From positions 1 to 35,995 of the forward strand of contig CANSRZ010000003.1 in assembly GCA_947649575.1 (NCBI GenBank): a stretch of DNA of 35,995 nt. Reading direction: 5' to 3'. Origin of the DNA: an uncultured Clostridia bacterium (GTDB taxonomy: Bacteria; Bacillota; Clostridia; Christensenellales; UBA1242). The number at the start of each line of letters is the position of its first letter. Position 1 is the first letter of the stretch. The notes beneath the pieces were generated by a model. That model was not told where the DNA came from. It made no database searches and saw only the letters and a program-made list of their open reading frames with translations. This document shows, piece after piece, positions 34,051-35,995 of the stretch. The position numbers and the translations under genes are program-made.

Positions 34051-34392
34051 TTACAAAATAAATAGCAAAATTAAACATACAACAGCAAAAATAAAGCTGA
34101 CTGAAGCCCCGACAATATAAAGTATCATCTTCGTTCTTTGGTCAAGTGGTTGCTTTTTCTTTTCAACCTCTGCTGAAGTTGAAGTGCTGACCTGCTGGGT
34201 ATTTTCATTAATAACAGTTTGCTCAGCGTTCGCAGTTTGTTCAACAAATGCAGGCTGTTCAACATGAGGTTGAGCAACTTGCGGTTGTGGTGATTGCGGA
34301 ATATTATTTATATTTGTTTGATTTGGCACACCTTGTGTAAAATTTGGTCTTGGAGGTGGTGGAGGTGGAAATCTTCTGTTTTCGTCTGCCAT
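34051..34392 (-). CDS. Proline/glutamine-rich tail-anchored membrane protein
   Basis: The start at 34392 (MADENRRFPPPPPPRPN) has AAGGAG eight bases upstream; the frame upstream is open but unsupported. The 113-residue protein has six consecutive prolines at 9-14, a Q-, V- and P-rich disordered stretch with repeated QPxVxQP- and EQTxxAEQT-like units (about 30-70), a basic KKKQPLDQRTK segment and one hydrophobic helix at the very C-terminus (about 89-113). It therefore probably projects into the cytoplasm from a C-terminal anchor. No enzyme motif is seen. It lies 53 bases after the 185-residue membrane protein gene, and probably in one operon with it. Function unknown. Confidence 0.75.
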   Translation of the reverse strand: MADENRRFPPPPPPRPNFTQGVPNQTNINNIPQSPQPQVAQPHVEQPAFVEQTANAEQTVINENTQQVSTSTSAEVEKKKQPLDQRTKMILYIVGASVSFIFAVVCLILLFIL

Positions 34393-34446
34393 ATTATTCT
34401 CCTTATAGATATATTTTACAACAAAATTGCAAATTTGCAAAACAAT

Positions 34447-35004
34447 TTACTCAATAAAATTATATCCCCAAAAACTTTCAATAGTATGGTCAACAGAAAG
34501 TGTTTCGACAAGAAAGGTTATGATATATGTTTGACTGCTTGCCAAGATATATTCCTCATCAAGATAAATCTGTGAGCACAAAGAAATTTTGTTTTGCGCT
34601 GGCATAGCCGAAGTAAAATAATAATATCCGTCATTCTCATTAAAAACCCAGTTAGAAGTAGTCATCAAAGAAAGCGGTTGATATTCATTTTTAGAAGTAT
34701 ACACAAAAGCCCTTGCCCTAACATAAACATCCATATCGCCAACATCGTCCAAGTTTTTGATAGCAACAACCTGTTTTAATTTTTCCCCGCCAAGATAGCC
34801 CCCGTTCAAATTTAAACTGATTGAGTTTGCGCTATTTTTATGAACTTCAATTTCAATATTATTGCCAAGTTGAAAATCTGTAACTTTTTCTTTTTCATTG
34901 CTAAAAAACCAGCCTGAAATGCCAAGATAGAAGCAGATTACAAGCAAAACTGAAAGCACAATAACAGCAAAAAGCCAACTATAAAATTGTTTGTCTTTTT
35001 TCAT
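34447..35004 (-). CDS. Single-pass secreted protein with TasA/SipW-substrate-like features
   Basis: The 185-residue protein has an N-terminal membrane helix (about residues 10-32) and an extracellular beta-domain. The segment VVAIKNLDDVGDMDVYVRARAFV, followed by NWVFNENDGYYYFTSAMPAQNK and a stretch ending SQIYL, fits the pattern of TasA/CalY-like and alternate-signal-exported matrix proteins: D-V-Y-V-R, then W-x-DGYYYY and a regular turn. No SipW peptidase gene is in the window, so this is tentative. The start has AAGGGGAATT upstream of the ATG and a promoter at 35043-35070. It is the first gene of a short run with the 113-residue tail-anchored protein. Confidence 0.65.
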   Translation of the reverse strand: MKKDKQFYSWLFAVIVLSVLLVICFYLGISGWFFSNEKEKVTDFQLGNNIEIEVHKNSANSISLNLNGGYLGGEKLKQVVAIKNLDDVGDMDVYVRARAFVYTSKNEYQPLSLMTTSNWVFNENDGYYYFTSAMPAQNKISLCSQIYLDEEYILASSQTYIITFLVETLSVDHTIESFWGYNFIE

Positions 35005-35042
35005 AATTCCCCTTAATGCTTAGTCTTGCAAAAAGAGCAAAA

Positions 35043-35070
35043 AGTATACATTAATGCTTTGTTTAAACAA
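35043..35070 (-). promoter_or_regulatory. Promoter of the 185-residue TasA-like gene
   Basis: On the minus strand TTGTTT (35065-35070), 16 bases and TATACT (35043-35048). Start expected near 35036. It lies directly after the terminator of the flippase gene. Confidence 0.45.
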
Positions 35071-35097
35071 AAAAACTTATCAGACTGATAAGTTTTT
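35071..35097 (-). terminator. Terminator of the flippase-like gene
   Basis: A perfect 13-bp stem (35071-35083 and 35085-35097, core CTTATCAG) with A and T flanks. It overlaps the stop codon of the gene at 35096. Confidence 0.85.
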
Positions 35098-35995
35098 ATC
35101 TTGACGAACGTGGAAATCTTCGATTTTGTGCTTTTCTCTGTTTGTTTCGAGCCAATCTGAACTTGTCTATTTGTTCCTGCTTAAAAATCTTACTTTCTTC
35201 CACCAAAGTTTCCTTGCGTTGTAGCCATTTATATTTTCTATTGCCATAGAAAACGTCATAAGTGATAAGGCTTATCCCTTGCAAGAGATAATAATAATAT
35301 GAGAATAATCTCCATAAAATCAAAGCCCAGAAAAGTGTTCCGCCAGTGAAATATGCAGCAAACATCGCTGAGAAAGTAAGTTCGCTCATGCCTGTTCCGC
35401 CTGGCAAAGGGAAGAAACTTGCAGCAAGGTCAATCAGCACTGCCATAACAAAGAAATCCCCCCACATTTGCGCTTCAAAGCCATGAAAAATACTAAAAAT
35501 CAAGTATGGGAAAGTGTAAACCAACAGCATTCTTGCCATATAAGACGTAAACAACACAATAAAGTCTTTTGGCGACTTGGCAATTTGACGCATAACAGTT
35601 TGATAATCTTCAATTATCTTCATGATTTTATCATAAGTTTTTTCATAACTTTTCAAAAGTTTCATTTTTTGAAGAAGTTTCAAGATTCCAACAACAAGTT
35701 TTCTGCCCCAATTTTTGCTGATCGATATAAACACAACGGCAAACAGCATAAACATGCCAAGGATAAAGCCAATAATACTTGCAATTGACACAAGCGAGTT
35801 ATATTTAGGATTTGCCCACGAAATGCACATACAAATAAAACTTAAAACTACCCAGCATATTTGCTGGAACACCATTTTTGTAAGCGGAATGCTCATAGCG
35901 GTGTGAAGAGGTATATCTCTGCTTTTTAAATAAGTTATTTGAAAAGGCTGTCCACCCGTTGATAATGGCGTTGCCGCATCATAATATCTTCCTAT
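35096..35995 (-). CDS. UPF0104/LPG-synthase-TM family membrane protein, 5' end cut by the window
   Basis: The frame is open to the right edge: 300 codons are visible, the first reading IGRYYDAATPLSTGGQPFQI, a hallmark of the UPF0104 family (also called lysylphosphatidylglycerol synthase transmembrane region, the flippase half of MprF). A second mark is FFPLPGGTGMSELTFSAMF near the middle. Several hydrophobic helices and a strongly basic C-terminus follow. Members are integral membrane proteins, some proposed to move lipids or lipid-linked molecules; no synthase domain is attached in the visible part. An internal Met at 35896 is not the start. The substrate is unknown. Confidence 0.88.
   Translation of the reverse strand: MGRYYDAATPLSTGGQPFQITYLKSRDIPLHTAMSIPLTKMVFQQICWVVLSFICMCISWANPKYNSLVSIASIIGFILGMFMLFAVVFISISKNWGRKLVVGILKLLQKMKLLKSYEKTYDKIMKIIEDYQTVMRQIAKSPKDFIVLFTSYMARMLLVYTFPYLIFSIFHGFEAQMWGDFFVMAVLIDLAASFFPLPGGTGMSELTFSAMFAAYFTGGTLFWALILWRLFSYYYYLLQGISLITYDVFYGNRKYKWLQRKETLVEESKIFKQEQIDKFRLARNKQRKAQNRRFPRSSR

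Overview
The window looks like a piece of chromosome from a low-G+C, endospore-forming Firmicute, probably an uncultured Clostridia lineage of the gut type. This rests on the AT-rich composition, AGGAGG-type ribosome binding sites, sigma-A-like promoters, spoIIID and a clostridial-type spoIIQ, and Firmicute-like RpoB and RpoC. The exact lineage is inference; no 16S gene or other strong taxonomic marker is present.

Left part (1-3973): two related cell-surface proteins with GLUG-type beta-repeat regions (one cut by the left edge) flank a radical SAM protein of the SplB/Rv2578c type. Each surface gene has an ordinary promoter close to it. Further upstream each has a near-identical 30-bp module in which a run of 9 or 10 G residues sits between a TTGACA -35 and a TACAAT/TATACT -10. 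This is the layout of a phase-variable promoter and is one of the best candidates here for an undescribed switch.

Centre-left (3974-12935): an rpoB-rpoC operon with a consensus promoter. Its two subunit genes are separated by five small, tightly packed, unrecognised genes and by a highly folded intercistronic RNA next to the rpoB stop codon. RpoB differs from the usual sequence at several positions of the rifampicin pocket. The usual ribosomal-protein neighbours are missing.

Centre (13225-27626): a 3776-residue lipoprotein with three GLUG-like blocks lies directly downstream of a VirB4-family ATPase. The ATPase carries an N-terminal two-helix membrane segment resembling PrgI/VirB3. No other conjugation gene is visible. 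About 80-bp repeats fill the gap between the two genes.

Right part (27627-35995): a very AT-rich spacer, a PRC-barrel protein, a DUF1858 CxxC protein, hflX (apparently leaderless), a lipoprotein, a class II aldolase and a sporulation cluster (spoIIID, spoIIQ, a possible ywmB-like gene) with acpP inside it. Small membrane proteins follow, then a flippase-like protein running off the right edge. Between the aldolase and spoIIID lies a 77-nt perfect four-stem cloverleaf palindrome that is not a tRNA.

All coordinates, promoter spacings and stems were read by hand; functions not tied to visible motifs are marked as inference.
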